Shown here piece by piece: positions 36,103-44,911 of a stretch of 64,000 nt of DNA. The notes under the pieces were generated by a model. It saw only the letters and a list, made by a program, of their open reading frames with translations. It did no database searches and was not told the DNA's origin. Where the stretch lies: assembly GCA_943367715.1 (NCBI GenBank), contig CALRJY020000006.1:1-64000 (forward strand), written 5' to 3'. The DNA comes from JAEYXS01 sp943367715. Lineage in GTDB: Bacteria > Verrucomicrobiota > Verrucomicrobiia > Limisphaerales > JAEYXS01. The position numbers and the translations under genes are program-made. Position 1 is the first letter of the stretch. The number at the start of each line of letters is the position of its first letter.

Positions 36103-36855
36103 TTATCCCACCCCAAAATCTTCAATGAACCGCGCATCCTCGTGGTATTGCTTCTCATCGATCCCCAGTTGATCGATCACGATCTCCTTCACTTTCAGCG
36201 CGACCCGCTCGCGATCCCACTGGGTGATGATCCCTTCCGCTTTCATCCATTCCTGCGGCACCACGGCATCGATGAGATTGGCGATCGTCACGAGCTTTTC
36301 CGGCAAGATGGTCTGGCGATGCGCAAACTTCTGCGTAAGCCAATGGTCCACCAGGATGGCGATCGGAAATGACAAGAAGAACATCAGGCAGCCGGCCAAG
36401 AGATGGAAGTAGCCGCCCGACGCGATGCAAGCGGTCATCGTGGATAGAAACACGACCATCCGTAGCCAGCTCACTACCTTGGGATATTCCAGATGCGGCC
36501 AGGAACAAGGGTCCATCCCCATGGCTTCGCGTAATTGCGACCAGGCCGTTTGGATATTCGCGGCCGGCATGAGCATGGTCAGTTGCGTATCCGGCCGGAC
36601 TTGATTCCTCGGCACGCCTAGCGCGCTGACGCAGGCACGGCGGAACTGATAGAACCCCGCCCGTGAGGTGCATCGTTTCTGACCGCCATACACCGTGCGC
36701 ATGATGTGGTCGATCACGTCACGAGGCGTTTGCATCCGCTCGGCATCCGCATCCGAGAATTCGATGCCGAATTCCTCTTCCAAGCCCATGACCAGTTCTA
36801 CGCCGTCCAGTCCCATGCCTCCAGCCAGCCACTTCCGCCTTTTTCTGGCAATCAC
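36103..36855 (-). CDS. Membrane protein with split acyl-carrier-protein halves
   Basis: About 250 residues from a GTG at 36855; the ATG at 36816 (MGLDGVELVMG) is an alternative. The N-terminus 'GLDGVELVMGLEEEFGIEFSDADAERMQT' matches the second half of ACP, starting at the DSL site but with Gly in place of the phosphopantetheine Ser. The C-terminus 'VKEIVIDQLGIDEKQYHEDARFIEDFG' matches the first half of ACP and stops just before the DSL site. In between are 'FYQFRRACVSALGVPRNQVRPDTQL' and two membrane helices (about 150-185). Carrier function seems unlikely without the serine. Role unknown. Confidence 0.65.
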   Translation of the reverse strand: MIARKRRKWLAGGMGLDGVELVMGLEEEFGIEFSDADAERMQTPRDVIDHIMRTVYGGQKRCTSRAGFYQFRRACVSALGVPRNQVRPDTQLTMLMPAANIQTAWSQLREAMGMDPCSWPHLEYPKVVSWLRMVVFLSTMTACIASGGYFHLLAGCLMFFLSFPIAILVDHWLTQKFAHRQTILPEKLVTIANLIDAVVPQEWMKAEGIITQWDRERVALKVKEIVIDQLGIDEKQYHEDARFIEDFGVG

Positions 36856-36933
36856 AATGTGAGACTCGAAAACTGTCTGAACTTTTCCTTCGGCAAGTTC
36901 CGGCTTCCTGTGCTACGCTAAGCGGAACGAACT

Positions 36934-37365
36934 GTGAAAGACTTTTTCATACGCTGGATCAATACTACCGTCGCCGTGCTGGTGGCCGCGCACGTCATCA
37001 GGGGCATTGGTTATGATGGCATCGGCGATTTGGTGGTGGCCTCTCTCCTGCTGGGCGTGCTGAACGCCATCGCGCGGCCCATTCTCTTGCTGCTTTCCCT
37101 GCCGCTTTTGCTCCTCACCCTGGGCCTGTTCCTGCTGGTCATCAACGCCGGCCTGCTCTACCTCGTGGGTTACCTCGTGGATGGCTTCCATGTCGCTGGG
37201 TTTTGGGCAGCCTTTTTTGGCGCCCTCGTCATCAGCATCATGAGCATGATCCTGAATGCGCTCACCGGTACCGGGAAAACCAGCGTCAAAGCCAAGGCCA
37301 GCACAAACCGCAATCAGCAACGCCCCAAAGACGACGACAAGGGCGGCCCCATCATCGATGTGTAA
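36934..37365 (+). CDS. Phage holin family 4-type (DUF360-like) membrane protein
   Basis: 143 residues, GTG start at 36934 (MKDFFIRWINTTVAVLVAAHVIRGI). Three to four membrane segments include 'LLLLSLPLLLLTLGLFLLVINAGLLYLVGYLV', and the family feature 'LLLGVLNAIARPIL' is present. This is the Mycobacterium YvlD / Phage_holin_4_2 family, common in bacterial chromosomes and not a sign of prophage. The C-terminal tail is short, charged and disordered. Confidence 0.85.
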   Translation: MKDFFIRWINTTVAVLVAAHVIRGIGYDGIGDLVVASLLLGVLNAIARPILLLLSLPLLLLTLGLFLLVINAGLLYLVGYLVDGFHVAGFWAAFFGALVISIMSMILNALTGTGKTSVKAKASTNRNQQRPKDDDKGGPIIDV

Positions 37366-37376
37366 CTGGTAAGGCC

Positions 37377-37988
37377 CTACCGCCTCCGGTAAGCCGCATA
37401 CCGCGTGGGGATCCCCTCCGCATTAAATCCCCGTTCGAAATCTGTCTTCACCGCACTTAATTCCTCCGGCGTCTCAATGCGCTCAAATGTCTGGTTCGCG
37501 TCGAACACCGTCACCATCTGTTCGTGATAATCCGCATCATCCGTGCGCAGATACACGATGCCCCGGTCCTTCAGCACGCGATGCGCCAGCTCCGTAAACC
37601 GCTCGTTCACCAGCCGGTTCCTGCGATGCTTCTTCTTCGGCCACGGGTCGGGAAAATAGATGTGGATGATGTCCGTGGAATCCGCGGGCAACAGATACTC
37701 CACGAAATAAGCGGCCTCGATGCGCAGTCCGCGCAGATTCTGCAGGCCTTGTCGCTGTCCCTTGCGATCAATCTTCCGCAACCGCCCCAGCAACCGCTCC
37801 ACGCCCAGGAAATTATACTCCGGATGCAGTGAGGTGTATTTGATGAGGAACGAGCCATCCCCCGCGCCGATTTCCACCTGCAAAGGCTGCGGCTTGCTGA
37901 ACATCTCGCCGATGTTCAACGGCTCAAAGAACGAGCGCGGCCGATGCACCAAAGTGGGTGCCGTTGTAGTTGCTACCGTCTCACTCAT
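37377..37988 (-). CDS. trmB: tRNA (guanine-N7-)-methyltransferase
   Basis: 203 residues. AdoMet-binding 'VEIGAGDGSFLIKY' and the TrmB signature 'IHIYFPDPWPKKKHRRNRLVNERF' are clear. The enzyme methylates G46 in the variable loop of tRNA. Its start overlaps the stop of the FIST gene by 4 nt, so both are likely co-transcribed on the minus strand. Confidence 0.93.
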   Translation of the reverse strand: MSETVATTTAPTLVHRPRSFFEPLNIGEMFSKPQPLQVEIGAGDGSFLIKYTSLHPEYNFLGVERLLGRLRKIDRKGQRQGLQNLRGLRIEAAYFVEYLLPADSTDIIHIYFPDPWPKKKHRRNRLVNERFTELAHRVLKDRGIVYLRTDDADYHEQMVTVFDANQTFERIETPEELSAVKTDFERGFNAEGIPTRYAAYRRR

Positions 37989-39193
37989 GACTGCGTTCCT
38001 TTCGGCTCGCGGCTCACAAAGAGTGCGAGGGATGCCGTGTAACCATGCAGGAAATTCTTGTCCCCGATAGGTCCGATCTCACCGTTGCAGAAAAACCCCG
38101 TGAGCGCGATGGCCCCCAGTTCCCGCTGGATAAGCCGGGCATCATGATCCGGTTCACCGAAGAGCCCGGTGCCGCGCCCATTGCAGCAATGCAATGAACC
38201 GCCGTAAATGGTGCGCCCCTTTAGATTCGTCTTCACCCGCTCCAACAGCGCCGTCATATCCTCAGTCGCCGCAGCCGCATCCCGCCGCTGGAACTGGATC
38301 GTCTGGCCGGCGCGTGGATAGGCCGACACGACGAGCACGCCCTTACCGGGATCGCCACCCACCAGATTGCGGATGAGAAAATCACCGCGATGAAATTCTT
38401 CCAGATACTCGTTTATCACCAGCCCCACGAAGAGATTACCACGCAGTTTCGATTTCTCGTCATCGGGCAACTTCTCAAACGTTTCCGTGAGGATGGAATA
38501 GGCAGGCCGGTTGCCGATCTCGAAGATCAGGTTGCCATCTGTGCGTGTGATGGTCCACGTCTCGCCGATGGGCGTGCAGCCTTGCGAGATGACCCCGGCG
38601 ATCTCCACATCTCCGCTCACGGAGACAGCCACGCCGCCTTCTTCGAAAACGTCGCCGTTCAGATACACTTGGGTGTTCCGCTCCTGATAAACGCCGCTGG
38701 CCAGGCCGCCGATGACGGGCACGGGAGCGTAAGCGGCATTCCATTGCTTGAGCCAGTTCTCGGCATCCAGATTGAAAGGATCGGCAAAGACCAGCCAGCC
38801 GTTGGTTTGCTCCCGCGTCACACCCATCTCCTCGTGCCAGTAAGACCGATCCGTGCAACTGTCCACCTGGGTTTGCGTGAAGTGCTTCGCCGTCAATTTC
38901 GCACCCGGCAGGTAGTAGAGTCCTAACACCAGACCCGGCTTTTCCTCGATTTCACGGCGGCCGCACACGAGGCTCTCACTGGAGCAACCGACCAGCAGCG
39001 GCACGCGCGCATGCAGGCGCAAGGTCTCCAGCACCTGCGCGGCATGGGGGAAGAATTGCGGCGTCATGAAGACGAGCCCAAGGGTCACCTGGGGCGTCTC
39101 CAACTGGCTGCGGAGATTCGCGGCCCAGGCTTCCACCCCGGCCTCGTCATACTCTCCCGCCCAGTGTCCGCAAACCGAATACGGCGTTCGCAT
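37985..39193 (-). CDS. FIST domain sensory protein
   Basis: 402 residues with the FIST_N ('VTLGLVFMTPQFFPHAAQVLETLR', 'VPLLVGCSSESLVCGRREIEE', 'VIGGLASG') and FIST_C ('FLIRNLVGGDPGKGVLVVSAYPRAGQTIQF', 'GGSLHCCNGRGTGLFGEPDHDARL', 'GFFCNGEIGPI') regions. FIST domains are proposed to bind small ligands such as amino acids and usually accompany signalling modules; here the domain is standalone and coupled to trmB by ATGA overlap. No signal peptide, so cytosolic. Confidence 0.88.
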   Translation of the reverse strand: MRTPYSVCGHWAGEYDEAGVEAWAANLRSQLETPQVTLGLVFMTPQFFPHAAQVLETLRLHARVPLLVGCSSESLVCGRREIEEKPGLVLGLYYLPGAKLTAKHFTQTQVDSCTDRSYWHEEMGVTREQTNGWLVFADPFNLDAENWLKQWNAAYAPVPVIGGLASGVYQERNTQVYLNGDVFEEGGVAVSVSGDVEIAGVISQGCTPIGETWTITRTDGNLIFEIGNRPAYSILTETFEKLPDDEKSKLRGNLFVGLVINEYLEEFHRGDFLIRNLVGGDPGKGVLVVSAYPRAGQTIQFQRRDAAAATEDMTALLERVKTNLKGRTIYGGSLHCCNGRGTGLFGEPDHDARLIQRELGAIALTGFFCNGEIGPIGDKNFLHGYTASLALFVSREPKGTQS

Positions 39194-39248
39194 AGATCGA
39201 GTCTAACGGCGGAAGGCGGGCGAGTAAAGATGCTGGGCAGGTTTCGCT

Positions 39249-40376
39249 TCAACCGCCGGTCATCTCTTTCAACAGCTTGAAGAACCCGCGTTTGCGCTCG
39301 CTGCTGATGCCCCAGTTCACCGGCACGCTTTGATAACCTTCATCGAATCCCTCGTCTTTCATCCGGTAATCAAAGAAACCCCAGGACGCGTAAGCCTCCG
39401 TGGCCGCGACGAAATTGTTCATCGGCTTGTCGAAGTCGAAGTGGTCGTCCTCATTGAACACGATGGGCATGGGGCGATATCCCGCCACCTTGCGCGTCTG
39501 CGCGACCATCTCGGTAATACGCTTCGGGTCTTTCACGCCGTTACCGTGCAAGAGCAGAAAATCTGAGGCGCGCACGACATTCTCACGCGGCACTGCTCCA
39601 CCCCCATAAGAAGTGCTCACAAGCAGGCGCCGGCCCTTTACCTGCATGCCCTTCACCCGCTCGATCAGCTCATGCACGCGATCTGGCTTCAAGATGTCGT
39701 GGTCATACTTGGTGACGTTGCACTCGTTGTTCACCTCGATGATCACGTTCCGCCAACCCTTTTTCAGCACCCAATCGGTGGCGCTGTCCACGGCACGGAT
39801 GACGCTGGCTTCATCCGTCTGCCGCTGGTCCTGGCCGAAATAGAAATAGCCCAGGATCACGGCCATGCCGAGGTCATCGGCGCGGTTGATGATGCGCTCC
39901 ATGCGTCCCAGGAACGGCGCACGCAAGGAACCATCGGGCGCGAAAGCAGAGTTCTCCCATGGTTGTGCGTTGGAGTAGCCGTAGGGCGAGCCGCCTTGAA
40001 AATTCACGGTGATGGCGAGCAGGCCGTGTTTGCGCCATTCTGGCATGGCCGCGAGAAACTCATTCACGTTGCGCTCGGCATCCCATTTCTTGGTATCAGA
40101 GTAGGCCCATTGCGCGGCGGTCTCTGGGTTCAGGTCATCGAAGGTGCCTTGGACCATGCGCGAGTTCGGCAGCAAACCTTGTATCTTGTGGCCTTTCCAC
40201 GTGCGCCCTTTGAACGTCGGCTGGCCATTGATGTGAAACTCCTCGCCGACAATGGTGACTTCAGTTTTCGGACCGCTGGCCTTGGGGGACGAAGTGGTTT
40301 CGCAACCAGTCGCCAGCACGGCCGTGCCAGATGCCAAGCCCGCTAGAAAGTGACGTCGGGACCAGAGGGATTTCAT
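39249..40376 (-). CDS. Exported glycoside-hydrolase-like (cellulase-type TIM-barrel) protein
   Basis: 375 residues from ATG 40376. An RR-containing signal (WSRRHFLAGLASGTAVLATGC) combines a Tat-like motif with a lipobox-like end. The body reads as a (beta/alpha)8 hydrolase: 'GLLAITVNFQGGSPYGY', 'AVILGYFYFGQDQRQ' and 'NVIIEVNNECN', where Asn-Glu is the position of the acid/base in clan GH-A. A late Glu appears in 'PIVFNEDDHFDFD', a candidate nucleophile region. Substrate and GH family are unassigned. Confidence 0.7.
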   Translation of the reverse strand: MKSLWSRRHFLAGLASGTAVLATGCETTSSPKASGPKTEVTIVGEEFHINGQPTFKGRTWKGHKIQGLLPNSRMVQGTFDDLNPETAAQWAYSDTKKWDAERNVNEFLAAMPEWRKHGLLAITVNFQGGSPYGYSNAQPWENSAFAPDGSLRAPFLGRMERIINRADDLGMAVILGYFYFGQDQRQTDEASVIRAVDSATDWVLKKGWRNVIIEVNNECNVTKYDHDILKPDRVHELIERVKGMQVKGRRLLVSTSYGGGAVPRENVVRASDFLLLHGNGVKDPKRITEMVAQTRKVAGYRPMPIVFNEDDHFDFDKPMNNFVAATEAYASWGFFDYRMKDEGFDEGYQSVPVNWGISSERKRGFFKLLKEMTGG

Positions 40377-40508
40377 AGGTAATGTGCCCGTATCTAACTG
40401 GGGCCGGAAAACGATGTCATCTGAAATCGTGGGGAAGCTTTTCAAACTGCAATTGAATTGCTACACCTTGCGTGATGCCAAGTCCCTCGGTCGAGATTAT
40501 CTGACGCC

Positions 40509-41042
40509 ATGAAAACGGGCTTCTCCAAAAGTGCACCGATACGGCGATGGAAGTTAGCCGTCGGAGCAAGCCTGCTCTCGTTGCTCGTCGTCTTGGTCAT
40601 TAGAATTGTTTGGCCAAAGAATGACTCTGCACCTTTACCTCATGGTGGAAAAGTCACCTTGGTTGATGCGGCCAACGGACCACAGGGTAAGCTGTATTTC
40701 GCACCTCGCTCTGAAAAGCGTTTAGCAACCTGGCTGTCGCAGCTAGCTCCTTCGAGATATCCCCTGTCTATCGTCCCTGTTACAAACATCGCATCCGTTT
40801 GTTTGATGTTTGATAGAGACGTTGTAGGATATGATTATGACCAACTGACGCTGGTCGATTCCAATGGCATCGAATACAAAGGCAAGGTTCGGGGTCACGA
40901 AGGCGCCCGGGAAAGTTTCTTTGGAAATATGACCCACTATCGAACTTTCCAATTTCCTGTGGCATTAAAATCTCCTGTCCGACTGCGATATAGGGACGGA
41001 ACAAATGTATGGGACTTTCAGATAGAAAAAGAAGGACTTTGA
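40509..41042 (+). CDS. Single-pass membrane protein, unknown
   Basis: 177 residues. The membrane helix is LAVGASLLSLLVVLVIRIVW (about 16-36). The extracytoplasmic part has 'YDYDQLTLVDSNGIEYKGKVRG' and 'FQFPVALKSPVRLRYRDG', suggesting a beta-sandwich. No family recognised. Base use seems more AT-rich than in neighbouring uvrC. It ends 66 nt before uvrC. Confidence 0.6.
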   Translation: MKTGFSKSAPIRRWKLAVGASLLSLLVVLVIRIVWPKNDSAPLPHGGKVTLVDAANGPQGKLYFAPRSEKRLATWLSQLAPSRYPLSIVPVTNIASVCLMFDRDVVGYDYDQLTLVDSNGIEYKGKVRGHEGARESFFGNMTHYRTFQFPVALKSPVRLRYRDGTNVWDFQIEKEGL

Positions 41043-41108
41043 GCAATCCGAATTGAACCGTCTCACTCCACCATTTGCACATCCGCTCCCATCCAGTAAA
41101 CTATTCGT

Positions 41109-42875
41109 GTGCCCGTCACGGATCACATACGCAACAAGCTGAGTCAGGTAACCCATAAACCGGGGGTTTACCTGATGAAGGACCGTTTCGGCACGGTGAT
41201 CTACGTGGGCAAGGCGCGCGATTTGCGCAAGCGCGTGAGCCAGTATTTTCATCCGTCGCGCCGCATGGGCTGGGATCTGAAATTCAATGCGCTCGTTGAT
41301 GCCATCCATGATTTCGATACGCACACGGTGAAGAGCGAGCCGGAGGCGTTGCTGCTGGAGAGCAAGCTCATCAAGGAGTTCAAGCCGCGCTACAACATCA
41401 GCTTCCGCGATGACAAACGGTTCATCATGCTGAAGGTGAACCTGAACGATCCCATCCCGCGCTTCACACTCACGCGGCAGAAGCACGATGATGGGGCGCG
41501 TTACTTTGGCCCATTCCCAGATTCAGGGGCGTTGCGACGCACGCTGCATCTGGTGCGGCAGAAGTTCAACCTGCGAGGGTGCCGTCCGCTCACGCCGAAT
41601 GAATCGGATTACAAGCATTGCCTCTATGGGCACTTGAAGGTGTGCACGGCACCGTGCATCGGGAACGTGACGCATGAGCAGTATCTGTTGCAGGTGAATG
41701 CGGGTTGCGATTTCCTCGATGGGCAATGCAGCGAGATGGTCGGCCAGCTTGAGACGGAGATGAAAGCGGCGGCGGTGAAACTGGATTTCGAGAAGGCGGC
41801 GCAGTTGCGCGATCTGCTGACGGACCTGAAGCGCACGACGCAGAAGACGGAGAAATTCGAGCGCATTCCGTATAAGTTGCCGGTGTCCATCAACCCGGAG
41901 GCGGACATGCGCGAGCTGGGGCGCTTGCTGGGCTTGGCGAAGGTGCCGGAGCGGATCGAGGGTTACGATATCTCGAACATCAGCGGCACGTTTATGGTGT
42001 CCTCCATGGTGAGCTTCTGGCATGGGCGGCCAGATCGCTCGAATTACCGGCGGTTCAAGATGAAGACGGTGACGGAGCAGAACGACTTCGCGTGCATGGC
42101 CGAGACGATCCATCGGCGCTATGCGCGATTGATCAAGGAGATCAAAGGTGAAGTTTTGCCCGCAGAGGAAAAGACACCCGACACGGGCGGTGGTGCGAGC
42201 AAGGACGAACTGCAGCGGGCCGTGGATGATGTGAGTGATGCTTGGCAGGGCAAGCGGCCGAAGAAGAATCAAGATGCGGCGGCGGTGCGTTCAGAGGGAC
42301 CACCTCCTCCGGTGCTGATGCCCCTGCCCTCGCCGGGTGGCGCGGAAGGTGAAGCGGTGGAGTCTGATCATCCGGCGATGGAGCCTTCTGAGGAAATGAA
42401 TGCGCCGTGGGTGCCGAAGCCTCCGGCCAAGGCGAAGCTGCCGGACCTCATCCTCATCGATGGTGGCAAGGGGCAGCTCAATGCGGCGTGTGAAGAGCTG
42501 GCGAAGCTGGGGTTGCAGCATATTCCGATCATCGGTCTGGCGAAGGAGTATGAGGAGATTTACCGGCCGGGGGAATCGGAGCCGTTGCGGTTGAGTCATG
42601 ACACGGGGGCGTTGAAGCTGCTGCAGCGGGTGCGGGATGAATCGCATCGCTTTGCGAACACTTACAATGCGCAACTCCGTATCAAGAAGATCTCCGAGAG
42701 TATTTTGGACGAGTTCCCGGGCATCGGGCAGGCACGCAAGTCGGCTTTGCTGAAGAAGTTCGGTTCCGTGCAGCGCTTGCGCATGGCCACGCTGGAGCAA
42801 CTGGCGGAGGTGCCGGGTTTTGGCGGGAAGGCGGCGCAAGAGTTGAAGGCGTTTTTGGAAGCGCGGTCGAAATGA
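41109..42875 (+). CDS. uvrC: UvrABC excinuclease subunit C
   Basis: 588 residues, GTG start. The GIY-YIG nuclease domain is 'KPGVYLMKDRFGTVIYVGKARDLRKRVSQYF' (about 18-48), followed by the Cys-containing segment ('CLYGHLKVCTAPCIG'), the UvrB-binding UVR motif ('DFEKAAQLRDLL'), the RNase H-like nuclease ('IEGYDISNISGT', 'DLILIDGGKGQLNAA') and tandem helix-hairpin-helix at the end. A roughly 90-residue Pro/Glu/Ala-rich insert (about 350-440) splits the RNase H-like domain. It makes both incisions in nucleotide excision repair. Confidence 0.94.
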   Translation: MPVTDHIRNKLSQVTHKPGVYLMKDRFGTVIYVGKARDLRKRVSQYFHPSRRMGWDLKFNALVDAIHDFDTHTVKSEPEALLLESKLIKEFKPRYNISFRDDKRFIMLKVNLNDPIPRFTLTRQKHDDGARYFGPFPDSGALRRTLHLVRQKFNLRGCRPLTPNESDYKHCLYGHLKVCTAPCIGNVTHEQYLLQVNAGCDFLDGQCSEMVGQLETEMKAAAVKLDFEKAAQLRDLLTDLKRTTQKTEKFERIPYKLPVSINPEADMRELGRLLGLAKVPERIEGYDISNISGTFMVSSMVSFWHGRPDRSNYRRFKMKTVTEQNDFACMAETIHRRYARLIKEIKGEVLPAEEKTPDTGGGASKDELQRAVDDVSDAWQGKRPKKNQDAAAVRSEGPPPPVLMPLPSPGGAEGEAVESDHPAMEPSEEMNAPWVPKPPAKAKLPDLILIDGGKGQLNAACEELAKLGLQHIPIIGLAKEYEEIYRPGESEPLRLSHDTGALKLLQRVRDESHRFANTYNAQLRIKKISESILDEFPGIGQARKSALLKKFGSVQRLRMATLEQLAEVPGFGGKAAQELKAFLEARSK

Positions 42876-43000
42876 TTCCAACCTGTTCCTCGAACGGGAC
42901 ATATTTGCTTCCCTTTCTTTCCGCAGATTTTGCGTGAGCCTCCCGCATCAGCCCGGTCAAAGGAAGGTAAGAGCAGTGCCTTTTGACTAAGGGAATGAAC

Positions 43001-43951
43001 ATGCGCATCACCAGTTTGAAAGTGTTTGTGGATCTGGCCGAGAGCGGCAGTTTCAGCGAGACGGCCAGCCGGAATGGCATCACGCAACCGGCGGTAAGCC
43101 AGCAGATCGGGGGGCTGGAGGAGGAGTTTTCCGCGCAACTCGTGGAGCGCAGCCGCCGGCGGTTCCGCCTTACGCCCGCCGGTGAGGCCTTGCGCCAGAC
43201 CGCTCATGAAATGTTACAGGCCATCGAAGCTCTAAAGGTGCGGATGGCGGAACTGGAACAACATGTCAGCGGGGACTTGCAAGTGGTGACCACGTCCAAT
43301 CTGGGGGTGGAATGGCTGCCGCGGCTGACGGCGGAGTTGCAGGCACAACATCCGCAAATCCGGCTACAGACCGCCTATCAACCGGCGGGACGGATCTATG
43401 CGGATGTCGCCGGTAACGTCGCGGATTTCGCCCTGGTGGCGTGTCCCAAGAAAGATATGCGCTTTGAGACCGTGATCCTGGCGGAAGAGCATTTCCATCT
43501 GGTCGCCTCTCCGGCCTCTGGAATACGGGGCAAACTCCTGAACATCACCCAGCAGCCCTTCGTGGCCTACACTCCCGACCCGGCCACGGCACTGCTGGTG
43601 CAGCAGGCTCTTCAGGAGATGAACTATCACGCCGCGCCCACGTTGCAGTTCGAGCATCCGGACACGGTGGTCAAAGCGGTGCGGGCGACCAATGGCTTCA
43701 CGTGGCTGCCGGAAGCGACGGTGATGGACGCGCTCACCACGGGTGAACTGGTGGAGATTTTCCCGGAGCAGATCAGGGTGATCCGGCCGATCGCCGCCAT
43801 TTTCCAGAAACAGCGCTCGAACCATCCGATGCTGAAAGTGGTGCGGGAGTTTTTGGGGACCTTCGCGACCAATCTGACGGTGGGCTCTGCTGATATCGCC
43901 AATGATTTTGGGAAGGCCCGCCGCAAGCTGCCGGAACTTAGCGCCGCTTGA
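43001..43951 (+). CDS. LysR-family transcriptional regulator
   Basis: 316 residues. The N-terminal winged helix 'ITSLKVFVDLAESGSFSETASRNGITQPAVSQQIGGLEEE' is a typical LysR DNA-binding domain, followed by a periplasmic-binding-like effector domain ('VTTSNLGVEWLPRL', 'FHLVASPASGIRGK'). ATG 43001 is chosen because AAGGGA lies 7 nt upstream; ATG 42995 and TTG 42983 are in frame. No divergent target gene is present; neighbours are uvrC upstream and an esterase downstream in the same direction. Confidence 0.88.
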   Translation: MRITSLKVFVDLAESGSFSETASRNGITQPAVSQQIGGLEEEFSAQLVERSRRRFRLTPAGEALRQTAHEMLQAIEALKVRMAELEQHVSGDLQVVTTSNLGVEWLPRLTAELQAQHPQIRLQTAYQPAGRIYADVAGNVADFALVACPKKDMRFETVILAEEHFHLVASPASGIRGKLLNITQQPFVAYTPDPATALLVQQALQEMNYHAAPTLQFEHPDTVVKAVRATNGFTWLPEATVMDALTTGELVEIFPEQIRVIRPIAAIFQKQRSNHPMLKVVREFLGTFATNLTVGSADIANDFGKARRKLPELSAA

Positions 43952-44062
43952 GGCTGCTTCCGGTCTTCATTGCGACATTGCTGAACAAGCAAAAGTCTGC
44001 TTACATTCCCGCCATTATCCGGCACTGGGAGATTCTTTGTCTCCGTCTGGCCGGCATTGGCC

Positions 44063-44902
44063 ATGAAGACAAACTTCTTCCTCAAAACGGCGGCATGGGC
44101 GGTCTTGCTGCTCAGCCTGATGTTGCCGCATGTCACTCCGGCGGCTGAGAAAAAATCGGGTGGCCGGCCCAATTTTCATCGCGAGGAGTTCACGGTGGAG
44201 GGAGTCACTCGCGAGGCCATCTTCTATATCCCGCCTTCCGCCGTGAAGAATCCAGCACCGGTAGTCTTTGTCTTCCACGGTCATGGCGGGGCGATGGAGA
44301 GTGTCATCAGCCAGTTTTCTCTGCCCAAGAACTGGCCGGAAGCGATCTCGGTCTATATGCAGGGATTGAAGACGGTGTCCAATGGCGATCCCGAAGGCAA
44401 CCGCTCTGGCTGGCAGGGCAGGCCAGGTGATGAAAAGGATCGTGACCTGAAGTTCTTCGATGCGGTGCTGGCGTCTCTGGTCAAGTCGGGCAAGGCGGAT
44501 GAGAAGCATGTCTATGTCACCGGACAATCGAACGGCGGCGGATTCACCTATGTGCTGTGGGCGGCACGCGGTGACAAGATCGCGGCCGTCGCGCCCTCCG
44601 AATCACCGAATGCACATTGGATCGTGCCGCAATTGAAACCGAAGCCGGTGTTGAATATCGCCGGGCGCGTCGATCCGCTGGTGAAGATCGAGAACCAGCA
44701 AAAGGCCATCACGGACCTGCGCAAGCTGAACGGGTGTGAAGACACTGGCCGGCAATGGGGCAAGTTCGGAACGCTTTATCCTTCCAAGACCGGCACACCG
44801 GTCATCGCGCTGATCCATCCCGGCGGGCATGAAGTGCCGGAGAATGTGCCCGTGGCGATCGTGAAATTCTTCCAGTCGAATTTACGTAGCGAGGAGCCGT
44901 GA
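44063..44902 (+). CDS. Exported alpha/beta hydrolase, polyhydroxybutyrate depolymerase/feruloyl esterase (LpqC) type
   Basis: 279 residues from ATG 44063 with a signal peptide (FFLKTAAWAVLLLSLMLPHVTPA). The oxyanion region 'VVFVFHGHGG', nucleophile elbow 'VTGQSNGGGF' and C-terminal 'ALIHPGGHEVPENV' (His) are visible. The family hydrolyses polyesters or feruloyl esters outside the cytoplasm. It may be controlled by the LysR gene just upstream, but that is only inferred from position. Confidence 0.82.
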   Translation: MKTNFFLKTAAWAVLLLSLMLPHVTPAAEKKSGGRPNFHREEFTVEGVTREAIFYIPPSAVKNPAPVVFVFHGHGGAMESVISQFSLPKNWPEAISVYMQGLKTVSNGDPEGNRSGWQGRPGDEKDRDLKFFDAVLASLVKSGKADEKHVYVTGQSNGGGFTYVLWAARGDKIAAVAPSESPNAHWIVPQLKPKPVLNIAGRVDPLVKIENQQKAITDLRKLNGCEDTGRQWGKFGTLYPSKTGTPVIALIHPGGHEVPENVPVAIVKFFQSNLRSEEP

Positions 44903-44911
44903 GAGCCCGGT

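Noticed and set aside
36934..37365. Prophage signal from the holin-like protein
   Set aside because: The Phage_holin_4_2/YvlD family is common in chromosomes, and no phage gene is near.
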